Source: Protula sp. h YS-2021 (taxonomy: Eukaryota; Annelida; Polychaeta; Sabellida; Serpulidae). Taken from it: a stretch of 64,000 nucleotides of DNA. Under the pieces are notes generated by a model that made no database searches, was not told where the DNA came from, and saw only the letters and a program-made list of their open reading frames with translations. The stretch is taken from positions 20,630,352 through 20,694,351 of the forward strand of contig OX457028.1 of NCBI GenBank assembly GCA_949752745.1. Direction: 5' to 3'. The position numbers were made by a program, and so were the translations under genes. Of the stretch, positions 32,395 through 45,800 are shown piece after piece. Numbering within the stretch: position 1 is the stretch's first letter; each line of letters begins with the position of its first letter.

Positions 32395-34850
32395 GATACA
32401 GTTTGGATAGTCTGCTGTAGCACTATTTTCTTCCTATTTTTTATTTTTGGCACAGCAAAAGTGAGCCAAAGGCTGCCTTTTCATGGAAAACGGTACGTGA
32501 CGCGGATGTTTATAGGATTCATGGGGCAAGGGCCGGTTGTGTGAAAATAACGATGCAAGTGATAAGCCTTACTGCTCTTACGGATCTTGTACCAGGCCGT
32601 TACTTTTTTTGCGTGTATAAATCGGAACAGACTAATGATCAGGTTCCTTTTGGGCTTTTTTTCTCTTTGAAAAGTCTAAAAATGTATGGGTTCTTTGAAT
32701 TATTAGGGCTTTAGGCCTCTTCGTGTTAGCCCCTACACTTAAAGGGGCAGAAACGTGGTTGGTATTTATCCGTTAAAAATACCATATACAATTCTTTTCT
32801 AGAGTTAGCAAATGACAAAGATTTGCTAACCCTAGCTGGTGGTGTGTGTCTCGGTTTTTGCTTCTTGTTAGATTGGTCTTAATGGATACATTAGCGAAAG
32901 ATATAGTTTGGATAGTCTGCTGTAGCACTATTTTCTTCCTATTTTTTTATTTTTGGCACAGCAAAGGTGAGCCAAAGGCTGCCTTTTCATGGAAAACGGT
33001 ACGTGATGCGGATGTTTATAGGATTCATGGGACAAGGGCCGGTTGTGTGGAAATAACGATGCAAGTGATAAGCCTTACTGCTCTTACGGATCTTGTACCA
33101 GGCCGTTACTTTTTTTGCGTGTATAAATCGGAACAGACGAATGATCAGGTTCCTTTTGGGCTTTTTATCTTTGAAAAGTCTAAAAATGTATGGGTTCTTT
33201 GAATTATTAGGGCTTTAGGCCTCTTCGTGTTAGCCCCTACACTTAAAGGGGCAGAAACGTGGTTGGTATTTATCCGTTAAAAATACCATATACAATTCTT
33301 TTCTAGAGTTAGCAAATGACAAAGATTTGCTAACCCTAGCTGGTGGTGTGTGTCTCGGTTTTTGCTTCTTGTTAGATTGGTCTTAATGGATACATTAGCG
33401 AAAGATATGGTTTGGATAGTCTGCTGTAGCACTATTTTCGTCCTATTTTTTTATTTTTGGCACAGCAAAGGTGAGCCAAAGGCTGCCTTTTCATGGAAAA
33501 CGGTACGTGACGCGGTTGTTTATAGGATTCATGGGGCAAGGGCCGGTTGTGTGGAAATAACGATGCAAGTTATAAGCCTTACTGCTCTTACGGATCTTGT
33601 ACCAGGCCGTTACTTTTTTTGCGTGTATAAATCGGAACAGACGAATGATCAGGTTCCTTTTGGGCTTTTTTATCTTTGAAAAGTCTAAAAATGTATGGGT
33701 TCTTTGAATTATTAGGGCTTTAGGCCTCTTCGTGTTAGCCCCTACACTTAAAGGGGCAGAAACGTGGTTGGTATTTATCCGTTAAAAATACCATATACAA
33801 TTCTTTTCTAGAGTTAGCAAATGACAAAGATTTGCTAACCCTAGCTGGTGGTGTGTGTCTCGGTTTTTGCTTCTTGTTAGATTGGTCTTAATGGATACAT
33901 TAGCGAAAGATATAGTTTGGATAGTCTGCTGTAGCACTATTTTCTTCCTATTTTTTTATTTTTGGCACAGCAAAGGTGAGCCAAAGGCTGCCTTTTCATG
34001 GAAAACGGTACGTGACGCGGATGTTTATAGGATTCATGGGGCAAGGGCCGGTTGTGTAAAAATAACGATGCAAGTGATAAGCCTTACTGCTCTTACGGAT
34101 CTTGTACCAGGCCGTTACTGTTTTTGCGTGTATAAATCGGAACAGACTGACGATCAGGTTCCTTTTGGGCTTTTTTTCTCTTTGAAAAGTCTAAAATTGT
34201 ATGGGTTCTTTGAATTATTAGGGCTTTAGGCCTCTTCGTGTTAGCCCCTACACTTAAAGGGGCAGAAACGTGGTTGGTATTTATCCGTTAAAAATACCAT
34301 ATACAATTCTTTTCTAGAGTTAGCAAATGACAAAGATTTGCTAACCCTAGTGGGTGGTGTGTGTCTCGGTTTTTGCTTCTTGTTAGATTGGTCTTAATGG
34401 ATACATTAGCAAAAGATATAGTTTGGATAGTCTGCTTAAGCAGTTTTTATCTTCCTATTTTTTTTTATTTTTGACACAGCAAAGGTGAGCCAAAGGCTGC
34501 CTTTTCATGGAAAACGGGTACGTGACGCCGATGTTTGAGATTCATGGGGCAAGGGCCGGTTGTGTAAAAATAACGATGGAAGTGATTAGCCTTACGGCTC
34601 TTACGGATCTTGTACCCGGCCGTCATTTTTTTTGCGTGTTTAAATCAGAACAGAGTAATGATCGGGTTCCTTTTGGGCTTTTTTTTGTCTTTGACAAGTC
34701 TAAAAATTCTTTGATTTATTAGGGCTTTAGGCCTCTTCGTGTTAGCCCCTTCACTTAAACGTGGTTGATATTAATCCGATAAAAATACCCTATACAATTC
34801 TTTTCTAGAGTTAGCAAATTACAGAGATTTGCTAACTGGGTGGTGTGTGT
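32395..34850 (+). repeat. ~505-bp tandem array, about five units
   Basis: The landmark GTGAGCCAAAGGCTGCC recurs at about 32461, 32967, 33471, 33976 and 34485. Each unit holds two small hairpins: TTAGCAAAT...ATTTGCTAA (32803, 33307, 33812, 34317) and GCCCCTACACTTAAAGGGGC. A reading frame of 109-124 codons with a hydrophobic N-terminus and PGRYFFCVYKSEQ stays open in three consecutive units (32846, 33350, 33855), but differences between copies are mostly replacement changes and the last unit is broken, so I annotate a repeat and not genes. Confidence 0.85.
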
Positions 34851-34989
34851 GTCTAGTGTATTAATGTCGGGATATACTTATTTTGTTTATTTGTTTCCAT
34901 TCCACTTTTTTATTATTATTATTTAGTCGAAAGCGGTGCTTTGATCATGGTGCAAATGTACATTTCGATGTCGTCAAGAGTGTTGCACT

Positions 34990-36850
34990 GCATGCAAGGA
35001 CAATTTGCATGGAAGATATGCCAACCCTAGCTGATGCGGCCGTATTCGCAGAGGATTAATGCACAGTTAACTGTACACTTCACGATGCAAACTCCATGTT
35101 CTAACTAAATTACAAGGCTACCACATTTATGAAACACTACCGAATATTGTGTGTGCTGCAGGATCAGTTCATCGAATCAGTCAACTGTGCAGTTAACTTC
35201 AGCGAATACGGGTGCTGTAATGTGAATCGAGAGTATGTTAGTGTTGGCATATACTCCAATTTTATTTCTATTCATGCTTTCATCATGGTGTAAATATTCA
35301 TTTCGATATATTTAAGAGTTGGTTTGCTACATGGTAAAGGTGTATTTTAAGTGACCAAGAAAAACCTTCTTAGATAGACGAGTATTTATTTCGCATTTGA
35401 CATGATAAGTATAACCGTATTTGACCCGACCCAACATGAAATTTTAAATTAAAGCTTGGTTACTTAAAGTATACCTTTACCAGTGACATTTATTCAAGAG
35501 TTCTGTAAGTGGTTTATTCGAGCGTGTTCCAAGTGGGCAAACTGTTGCCCTGTAATAAAACTTGAAAGGATTTGCTAACGCTAGCTGAAGCGCCGTATTA
35601 ACCGCGGTTAACTGCGCAGTTATCTGTACATCTCACGACACAAATAATATGATTACAATAAATTACAAGGTTAGTTTTTAGGTCAATTTATTTCGTTGAT
35701 AATGTTACATTTATTAGACATTTCTGAAAATTGTGTGCTACGGGCTCTGTTCATCGAATCAGTCAACTGTGCAGTTAACTTCAGCAAATACGGGTGCTAC
35801 ACTGTGCATCGAGAGTATGTTAGTGTTGGCATATACTCTAAGTTTATTTGTATTCATGCTATCATCGCGGTGTAAATATTCATTTCGATATATTTAAGAG
35901 TTGGTTTGCTACATGGTAAAGGTGTATTTTAAGTGACCAAGAAAAACCTTCGTGACATTTATTCAAGAGTTCTGTAAGTGGTTTATTCGAGCGTGTTCCA
36001 AGTGGGCAAACTGTTCCCTGTAATAAAACTTGAAAGGATTTGCTAACGCTAGCTGAAGCGCCGTATTAACCGCGGTTAACTGCGCAGTTATCTGTACACC
36101 TCACGACACAAATCCCATGATCACAATAAATTACAAGGTTAGTTTTTAGGTCAATTTATTTCGTTGATAATGTTATATTTATTAGACATTTCTGAAAATT
36201 GTGTGCTACGGGCTCTGTTCATCGAATCAGTCAACTGTGCAGTTAACTTCAGCGAATACGGGTGCTGTACTGTGCATCGAGAGTATGTTAGTGTTGGCAT
36301 ATACTCTAAGTTTATTTGTGTTCATGCTATCATCACGGTGTAAATATTCATTTCGATATATTTAAGAGTTGGTTTGCTACATGGTAAAGGTGTATTTTAA
36401 GTGACCAAGAAAACCTTAGATAGACGAGTATTTATTTCGCATTTGACATGATAAGTATAACCGTATTTGACCCGACCCAACATGAAATTTTAAATTAAAG
36501 CTTGGTTACTTAAAGTATACCTTTACCAGTGACATTTATTCAAGAGTTCTGTAAGTGGTTTATTCGAGCGTGTTCCAAGTGGGCAAACTGTTGCCCTGTA
36601 ATAAAACTTGAAAGGATTTGCTAACGCTAGCTGAAGCGCCGTATTAACCTCGGTTAACTACGCAGTCATCTGTACACCTCACGACACAAATTCCATGACC
36701 AAAATAAATTACAAGGTTAGTTTTTAGGTCAATTTATTACTTGATAATGTTACATTTATCAGTACATTTCTGAAAATTTTCTGTGCATATACTTCAAGTT
36801 ATTTGTATTCATAAATTGTGTGAATACGGCTCCTGGTGTATCGAGTGTAT
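34990..36850 (+). repeat. Tandem foldback units with GTTAACTG.GCAGTTA dyads
   Basis: Three to four units of 470-600 bp. Each has a CCGTATT...GTTAACTGCGCAGTTA part (about 35037, 35597, 36066, 36648) and an inverted partner (GTCAACTGTGCAGTTAACTT...CGAATACGGG at about 35179, 35763, 36230), about 150-190 bp apart, so each unit can fold back. GTAAATATTCATTTCGATAT recurs at 35292, 35872 and 36341. Units differ by internal deletions. No coding content. Confidence 0.8.
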
Positions 36851-37784
36851 TAGTGTAGGGATATATGTCCAATTTAATTGTATCCTTTTATATTTTACAT
36901 TCTTTCAGAGCTTCTGGATCTAGTTCATATTTTCACTTCAATTTTTTCTGGTTGACATTCAGTTATATAGCATACTGAAATGAGACCTTGCTAAAAGATA
37001 CGATTAATATTTGGATGAAAAAAAATAGTTGACCTTTTTTTATAAAGAATGCTGTTTGGAATCTCTTGAGTGTGTGCTTCTTACAGAAGTGCAAAACGTG
37101 ATATGGAAGCTCGAGTGATGTCACCGAATTAGATCTCCTTGCACTTTGATTAAGCGCAAAAAGAATGTATTGTTGGGTGTTTTCTCTGTTCTAGCGTCTA
37201 GTCAGATGTTTCCCACTTCAGTGCAAAAACCTTTGCAAATTACCAGTCTGCGATAATAAATAATTCTTGTCGGATAAAGTTAACTTCAATATTGTGTCAA
37301 AATAGTTTTTGTCGGATAAAGTTAACTCATTTAATATATCAGTTCACGCACTTTTTTAAATGTGTGACAGTTTTGAACCGCTGAAGACACAATATAGCCC
37401 GCAAAGGGTTGACCGTGTCCTTAAACACAGCGCATAACTAACTCGTAGGGCAGAAACACTTGAAAGATTGCCTCCATTTCCACTATTTTTATTCTGCAAA
37501 AAAGTATAGCGCCTGCACTGAAAGTTCTCGATTTTTTTAAAATATGTGTGGGTTTTACTCCCTTTATGATTCGATTCGTTAACTTTTCTATTTAAAAAAA
37601 GATTTAGAAACGCTTGAATTTTAAATAGCTGTTTGTATGCACCGTGCAGGAAGATACATGTTTCAACATGGTCAGACGTGTTGTTGCATATACCCATTGA
37701 TGCGCAACGGATGCGTTCATGTCACAAGTTCAATATTACCGGTAAAGCATAACCGCTATTCCCAGAAATTCTGAACTTTACAAA
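36851..37784. other. Spacer, no gene seen
   Basis: Apart from two close copies of GTCGGATAAAGTTAACT (about 37269 and 37311) I see no structure. The antisense ORF at 37356-37697 has no supporting features. Confidence 0.4.
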
Positions 37785-38189
37785 ATGGAGCCGTCATTTG
37801 AGGAGAAAAATTTAAATAAATTACTTGATGTAATTGACAATAGGTTTATATTAAGCCATGACCTAGGACAGGTTATCTATGGAGACCAGGCATACGTAAA
37901 AGACTGTTTGGTGTATTTGTTAACGGAAGACAGTGTTTTCGCGCATGTTTTATACTTGGCAGTTGTTGAGGCGATCCAGGATATGGAATATACGGAGGAT
38001 CCGCCTTTATTGGCATATTTAGTTTTTCTGACTAACCGTAAACTTTGGAAAATTAAGCACCAAGAACCTTTCAAAAGACATGATTTGGATTCAGATACTT
38101 ATACGCATATGTTCGAAACAAGTTTTCATGTACTTTGTGTTTTTGATGGGCAAGAAACAGTTGAAGAGTTCGAAATTGGTGTACTGTAA
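37785..38189 (+). CDS. Uncharacterised 134-residue acidic protein, single exon
   Basis: The ATG is in a good context (AAAATGG). The 134-residue product (MEPSFEEKNLNKLLDVIDN... to ...VEEFEIGVL) is mildly acidic, appears mainly helical, has no transmembrane segment or signal peptide that I can see, and matches no family I recognise. It may be a whole small gene or one exon. Support for coding comes from a diverged colinear duplicate just downstream (38283-38472), in which the frame has decayed while the similarity follows codons (MEYTEDPPLLAYLV versus VEFTEEPYLLANLV). Confidence 0.5.
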   Translation: MEPSFEEKNLNKLLDVIDNRFILSHDLGQVIYGDQAYVKDCLVYLLTEDSVFAHVLYLAVVEAIQDMEYTEDPPLLAYLVFLTNRKLWKIKHQEPFKRHDLDSDTYTHMFETSFHVLCVFDGQETVEEFEIGVL

Positions 38190-38282
38190 TAGAGACACAT
38201 TTAGAAACGTGACCATGAACCAACTATGTGCATAGTATTTGGCGCTTTGACTTCACAACTTAAAGATAAATGGTTACTTGTT

Positions 38283-38472
38283 CAACATATACGACGCAGT
38301 TACTGAAACAATTGATGAGGTGGAATTTACAGAGGAACCATATTTGCTGGCAAACTTAGTTCATATAAATAAACCGTAAATTTAGTGAAATTGTTCAAGA
38401 ACCTTTGACAGGAATTGTTATATATCCTGATATGTGTTAAGATATGTTTCCCGAAAGTATTCATGTATGTGC
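38283..38472 (+). pseudogene. Decayed tandem copy of the 134-residue ORF
   Basis: It is colinear with about 37950-38140: ETIDEVEFTEEPYLLANLV... then IVQEPL and an IHV segment equivalent to FHV, interrupted by stops (CCG TAA near 38378 and a second downstream). The 5' third is missing. Confidence 0.65.
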
Positions 38473-38995
38473 ACGCTATTTTCTATGCTGACTTCTTGTA
38501 GCTTAAGTGCAGTTGAAATTGGCACACATTCAAAAACTTGCTACCCGCGCCCATATTGGGATTGTAAAGCAATTATGACCGTCACTTAAGCGTTGTCAGA
38601 CCCAATAATTCTCAAAATAAATGTATGGCCAAACTGAGCTAAAGGAAATACAGATAAGAGGAAATAAATGTACAGTCTCGTTTATAAGACATTCAGGTCA
38701 ATAACAAATAGAATGTGAGAATTAGCCTGAAAACTATTATATTGCTCTTCCCTATTTTGTAAACTGGAATTTACAGCACGTTGCAAGCATAAAAAGTTGT
38801 TGTTCTCTTTACTTTCTATTGCAAAAGTGTTGAATTGAAAAGTGTAAAACTTTGATGCCAATTAAAACCTTGTAACTAGATATTAAAAGTTTTCTTTTAA
38901 TTCAATGTCACTCCAACAGTACGACATAGAATTTGTTTGTGAATTTTTGTTGCATGACATTAAGGGTATTGAGTTTATCTTATTCTTCACATAGC

Positions 38996-39198
38996 CTCGA
39001 GACTGGAAGATCTTGGGTTGAATCCCGTTCGGGTCATACCTAACACTTTAAAACTTTGACTCCTCCTTGCTACCCTGTGAGGCAATCCACATGTAAGGGT
39101 TAGAAGGATGGCTGGAATGCCCCATTTCAGTATAATGTGGCAGGGGGATCCCGATATGACCATAGTTGATTGCGATCTAAAGAACAATACAATACAAC
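38996..39198 (+). mobile_element. tRNA-derived SINE, second copy
   Basis: It is the same family as 22570-22780, including the B-box-like GGGTTGAATCCCG, the CACATGTAAGGGTTAGAAGG body and the AATACAATACA tail. It is flanked by CTTCACATAGC at 38985-38995 and 39199-39209 (11-bp duplication). The unoccupied equivalent site is seen in the right arm (TATTCCTCACATAAAATCC, about 47797), which confirms the insertion. Confidence 0.88.
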
Positions 39199-39512
39199 CT
39201 TCACATAGCATCCATGGTTGAAGAATCTTTACCACTTAAGTACAAAAAAAAATTAGGCCGTCGTACAAGCGATATTAGATCTATCATTTAAAAAAAGCAA
39301 AGCAATTCTAAGCAAACAAGCTGAAGTAATAGAAATAGAGATAAAAAAATAAATGTTTAATTATGAAGACCGCAGTTTTAGGCGAAAAAAAAGCAATCTA
39401 TGGAAAATGCAAGCCATTTCTCTTCATGTTTTGTGTTGTATCCCCACATGTCTAGAAATCATTAGTCGAATTTAAAATTCAGTCGAATCCAGCCACCATA
39501 CATTGACAAAAA

Positions 39513-39559
39513 AAATAACACTGTGTACATACCGAAGCGGTATGAACACAGTGTTATTT
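39513..39559. repeat. 47-bp hairpin palindrome, copy 2
   Basis: AAATAACACTGTGTACATACC and GGTATGAACACAGTGTTATTT around a 5-base loop (GAAGC). The paired changes relative to the other copies (TACCACTG to TAACACTG, with CAGTGGTA to CAGTGTTA) are compensatory. Confidence 0.9.
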
Positions 39560-39800
39560 AACGTCAGTGTTTCAAAATAAAAAGTACAAAAAAAGTAAAA
39601 TTAAATGTCACAGCCATTATTTTCTTAATTGCACATATTGTGTGCAACAAACAGAATAAAGTTAATACATTATGCTAAAAAATATTAATTCCGCAATTTA
39701 ATCGTTGTTGGACCCAAAAAGATAAATATGTAAATAGAACAATTTCTTCACATGTAGAATAAACATAGCCTCCATAACCAGTTATGGGCTGGTGGGACTA

Positions 39801-42800
39801 GTTTTCCCATCCATAACGTGGTTCTTGTGGGGAGGGGGGGGGGGGTAAAAGTATCTTTGATCCACTTTATCTGAGCAGCTCACATCAATATTCCGATGCC
39901 TATGTTTCTTTTATTCTAACGATCTTCTTTCAAAAGCAGTAATCTGAACAGGATTAGTTCATAAACTATTGCAACTTTTTTAATTTAAGAAGACTTTACT
40001 GCATTCAATCCGGAATTCAATGACAATTTATAGAATATTTACAATTAGTCTGAACAAAAAGCTTCAGAAGAATGTAATATTGGAGAGTATGCGAACCCTA
40101 TGCCTTCACCAAATAAAAACTACAGCGCGATATGTAAGATGTATCCAAGCAGTTGTAGAAAATTTAAGCGTTTCAAGATCATAACATCAATAAAAAGAGC
40201 ATAAAGACAGTCACTGAAGGTTTTGGGCCCAATTCAAAAAGAAAAATTAGAAAATTCTAAACACAGGTGCAACAAAGACGGCTAATTTTCACAGAGATAA
40301 GTGAAAATAAATGTATGGTGTTGTTTATAACACATTCAGGTCAATTACAACTACAATATGAAAAAAGCCTGTAAATGTAAGAAAGAGCCTACCAATTATT
40401 ATAGTAATCTTCTCCACTTTGAAAACACGAATTTACACATATTACAAGCATAAAAAGTTCTTGTTCTTTTTCTTTCAAATGTAAAAATGCTGAATTGAAA
40501 AGTTTAAAACTTTGATGCCAATTAAAACCTTGTAACCAGATCGTAAGTTTTTTAAATTCAATATCACTCATATAGTACGACGTGGAATATCGGTCTTAGC
40601 CAGCATTATCTCAAGGGATTTGTGAGTTCCCTTGCATGAGATTAGACGTATTGTTTAAAGTGTCTCCGCATGAATAACTTGGTTCTTGGCGCAGAAGGGG
40701 TGGATTTAAAGTATATTTGATCCACTTTTTGAAAGCAGCCCATATCAGTGTTGCGATGCCTATTTTTGTTTATTCTGATTATCCGCTTTCACGCCTTTTC
40801 TTAAATATATTTTTCCTTCTCAAAAGCAGAAATATCAACAGGAGACGGGATGGCCTCAAGGATTATGTCATAAACAATAACAATTTCACTTTCAAAAGAC
40901 ATTGATCTGTACAATCAGAAAAATAATGACAATATATCGAGCAGTTACACTTAGTCCAAACAAAACTCGTCAGAGAAATGTAACATTCCAGAGTAAACAG
41001 ACCCTATCTCTTTACGAAAAAAATAATAAACCCCACACATGAGAGATTTGTGCACGCAACTGTAGAAAATTGAAGCGTTTTAAGATCATACCACCAATGA
41101 AAAGAAAATAAAGTCAGTCATTCGCAGCGGTTTTGGGCCCATCGATTCAAAAGGAAAATTAGAAGATTCTAACCGCATGTCTAAATACAGCTAAATTTAA
41201 CAGAGATAAGAGAAAAATAAATGTATAACGTCGTCTATAGCACATTCAAAAAAGTTGTGTAAAATAACATGTAAATATGAGAAACAGCCTGCAAACTATT
41301 ATAGTAATCTTCCCCAGTTTGAAAACCGGAATTTACCACACATTACAAGTATAAAAAGTTGTTGTTCTCTTTTCTTTCAATTGTATAAATGCTGAATTAT
41401 AAATGTGTATCACTTTCATGCCACGTAAAACCTTATAACTAGATCTTAAAAGTCCTTTTTTTAATCCAATGTCACTGAAATAGTACGACATGGAATATCG
41501 GGCGTAGCCAGCATTTTTTCAAGGAGTTTGTGAATTTCCGTTGCGTGACATTAAAAGTATTGTTTCAAATGTCTTCGCATAAATAACTTGGTTCTTGGGG
41601 TAGGTGGGAGTAGGGAGGGGGTGGATTTAAAGTATATTTGACCCACTTTTTCAAGGCAGCCCATATCAATGTTGCTATACCTAAGATGGTTTATTCTAAG
41701 GATCCGCTTTCACGATTTTTTTAAGAATATATTTTTCTTTCTCAAAAGCAGAAATATCAAGAGGAGACGGGATGGCCTCAAGGATTATGTCATAAGCAAT
41801 AACAATTTCACTTTCATCAGACCTTGGTCTGTACAATCAGAAAAATAATGACAATATATCGAGCAGTTACACTTAGTCCAAACAAAACTCGTCAGAGAAA
41901 TGTAACATTCCAGAGTAAACAGACCCTATCTCTTTACGAAAAAAATAATAAACCCCACACATGAGAGATTTGTGCACGCAACTGTAGAAAATTGAAGCGT
42001 TTTAAGATCATACCACCAATGAAAAGAAAATAAAGTCAGTCATTCGCAGCGGTTTTGGGCCCATCGATTCAAAAGGAAAATTAGAAGATTCTAACCGCAT
42101 GTCTAAATACAGCTAAATTTAACAGAGATAAGAGAAAAATAAATGTATAACGTCGTCTATAGCACATTCAGAAAAATTGTGTAAAATAACATGTAAATAT
42201 GAGAAACAGCCTGCAAACTATTATAGTAATCTTCCCCAGTTTGAAAACCGGAATTTACCACACATTACAAGTATAAAAAGCTGTTGTTCTCTTTTCTTTC
42301 AATTGTATAAATGCTGAATTATAAATGTGTATCACTTTCATGCCACGTAAAACCTTATAACTAGATCTTAAAAGTCCTTTTTTTAATCCAATGTCACTGA
42401 AATAGTACGACATGGAATATCGGGCGTAGCCAGCATTTTTTCAAGGAGTTTGTGAATTTCCGTTGCGTGACATTAAAAGTATTGTTTCAAATGTCTTCGC
42501 ATAAATAACTTGGTTCTTGGGGTAGGTGGGAGTAGGGAGGGGGTGGATTTAAAGTATATTTGACCCACTTTTTCAAGGCAGCCCATATCAATGTTGCGAT
42601 ACCTAAGATGGTTTATTCTAAGGATCCGCTTTCACGATTTTTTTAAGAATATATTTTTCTTTCTCAAAAGCAGAAATATCAAGAGGAGACGGGATGGCCT
42701 CAAGGATTATGTCATAAGCAATAACAATTTCACTTTCATCAGACCTTGGTCTGTACAATCAGAAAAATAATGACAATATATCGAGCAGTTACACTTAGTC

Positions 42801-45800
42801 AAAACACAACTCGTCAGAGAAATGTAACATTCCAGAGTAAACAGACCCTATCTGTTTACGAAAAAAATAATAAAACGCATACATAAGAGATTTCTGCGCC
42901 CAACTATAGAAAATTGAAGCGTTTTAAGATCATACCACCAATGAAAAGAAAATAAAGTCATTCATTCGCAGCGGTTTTGGGCCCATCGATTCAAAAGGAA
43001 AATTAGAAGATCTAACCGCATGTGGAAATACAGCTAATTTTAACAGAGATAAAAGAAAAATAAATGTATAACGTCGTCTATAGAACATTCAGATAAACTG
43101 TGTAAAATAACACGTAAATATGAAAAACAGCCTGCAAACTATTAGAGTAAGCATCTCCAGTTTGAAAACCGGAATTTACCACACATTACAAGCATAGAAA
43201 AGTGTTGTTCTCTTTTTTTTCAATTGTATAAATGTTGAATTGTAAATGTGTAACACTTTCATGCCAATTAAAACCTTGTAACTAGATCTTAATAGTCCTT
43301 TTTTTGTTCAATCCAATGCCACTCAAACAGCACGATATGGAATATCGGGCGTAGCCAGCATTTTTTCAAGGAGTTTGTGAATTTCCGTTGCGTGACATTA
43401 AAAGTATTGTTTCAAATGTCTTCGCATAAATAACTTGGTTCTTGGGAAAGGTGGGAGTAGGGAGGGGGGTGGATTTAAAGTATATTTGACCCACTTTTTC
43501 AAGGCAGTCCATATCAATGTTGCCAAACCTAAGATGGTTTATTCTAAGGATCCCCTTTCACGATTTTTTTTAAGAATGTAATATTCTTTCTCAAAAGCAG
43601 AAATATCAAGAGGAGACGGGATGGCCTCAAGGATTATGTCATAAACAATAACAATTTCACTTTCATCCGACCTTGTTCTGTACAATCAGGAAAATAATGA
43701 CAATATATCGAGCAGTTACACTTAGTCCAAACAAAATTCGTCAGAGAAATGTAACATTCCAGAGTAAACAGACCCTATCTGTTTACGAAAAAAATAATAA
43801 AACGCATACATAAGAGATTTCTGCGCCCAACTATAGAAAATTGAAGCGTTTTAAGATCATACCACCAATGAAAAGAAAGTAAAGTCGGTCATTCGCAGCG
43901 GTTTTGGGCCCATCGATTCAAAAGGAAAATTAGAAGATCTAACCGCATGTGGAAATACAGCTAATTTTAACAGAGATAAGAGAAAAATAAATGCATAACG
44001 TCGTCTATAGAACATTCAGATAAACTGTGTAAAATAACATGTAAATATGAAAAACAGCCTGCAAACTATTAGAGTAAGCATCTCCAGTTTGAAAACCGGA
44101 ATTTACCACACATTACAAGCATAGAAAAGTGTTGTTCTCTTTTTTTTCAATTGTATAAATGTTGAATTGTAAATGTGTAACACTTTCATGCCAATTAAAA
44201 CCTTGTAACTAGATCTTAATAGTCCTTTTTTTGTTCAATCCAATGCCACTCAAACAGCACGATATGGAATATCGGGCGTAGCCAGCATTTTTTCAAGGAG
44301 TTTGTGAATTTCCGTTGCGTGACATTAAAAGTATTGTTTCAAATGTCTTCGCATAAATAACTTGGTTCTTGGGAAAGGTGGGAGTAGGGAGGGGGGTGGA
44401 TTTAAAGTATATTTGACCCACTTTTTCAAGGCAGTCCATATCAATGTTGCCAAACCTAAGATGGTTTATTCTAAGGATCCCCTTTCACGATTTTTTTTAA
44501 GAATGTAATATTCTTTCTCAAAAGCAGAAATATCAAGAGGAGACGGGATGGCCTCAAGGATTATGTCATAAACAATAACAATTTCACTTTCAGAAGACCT
44601 TGGTCTGTACAATCAGAAAAATAATGACAATATATCGAGCAGTTACACTTAGTCCAAACAAAACTCGTCAGAGAAATGTAACATTCCAGAGTAAACAGGC
44701 CCTACCTCTTTGCGAAAAAAAATAATAAAACGCACACATAAGAGATTTGTGCCCGCAATTCTAGAAAATTGAAGCGTTTCAAGATCATACCACCAATGCA
44801 AAGAAAATAAAGTCCGTCATTCGCAGCGGTTTTGGGCCATCGATTCAAAAGGAAAATTAGAAGATTCTAACCGCATGTGTAAATACAGTTATTTTTAACA
44901 GAGATAAGAGAAAAATAAATGTATAACGTCGTCTATAGCACAAAATAACATGTAAATATGAAAAACAGCCTGCAAACTATTAGAGTAAGCATCTCCAGTT
45001 TGAAAACCGGAATTTACCACACATTACAAGCATAGAAAAGTGTTGTTCTCTTTTTTTTCAATTGTATAAATGTTGAATTGTAAATGTGTAACACTTTCAT
45101 GCCAATTAAAACCTTGTAACTAGATCTTAATAGTCCTTTTTTTGTTCAATCCAATGCCACTCAAACAGCACGATATGGAATATCGGGCGTAGCCAGCATT
45201 TTTTCAAGGAGTTTGTGAATTTCTGTTGCGTGACATTAAAAGTATTGTTTCAAATGTCTTCGCATAAATAACTTGGTTCTTGGGAAAGGTGGGAGTAGGG
45301 AGGGGGGTGGATTTAAAGTATATTTGACCCACGTTTTCAAGGCAGCCCATATCAATGTTGCAATACCTAAGATTGTTTATTCTAAGGATCCGCTTTCACG
45401 ATTTTTTTAAGAATATATTTTTCTTTCTCAAAAGCAGAAATATCAACAGGAGACGGGATGTCCTCAAGGAGTATGTCATAAACAATAACAATTTCACTTT
45501 CAGAAGACCTTGGTCTGTACAATCAGAAAAATAATGACAATATATCGAGCAGTTACACTTAGTCCAAACAAAACTCGTCAGAGAAATGTAACATTCCAGA
45601 GTAAACAGGCCCTACCTCTTTGCGAAAAAAAATAATAAAACGCACACATAAGAGATTTGTGCGCGCAATTCTAGAAAATTGAAGCGTTTCAAGATCATAC
45701 CACCAATGCAAAGAAAATAAAGTCCGTCATTCGCAGCGGTTTTGGGCCATCGATTCAAAAGGAAAATTAGAAGATTCTAACCGCATGTGTAAATACAGTT

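Larger units (their letters stand above)
38640..39800 (-). repeat. Partial extra copy of satellite edge with hairpin module
   Basis: It is reverse-complement relative to the left array. 38640-38984 is most of one satellite unit; 39210-39560 is the hairpin module; 39560-39800 matches 48165-48425. It is in the same orientation as the large right arm, so the right side carries two copies of this edge. A SINE interrupts it at 38996-39198, the uninterrupted counterpart being near 47795. Confidence 0.8.

Noticed and set aside
38616..38621. AATAAA as polyadenylation signal of the 134-residue ORF
   Set aside because: The hexamer belongs to the conserved satellite unit that starts here, so it is not specific evidence for the ORF.
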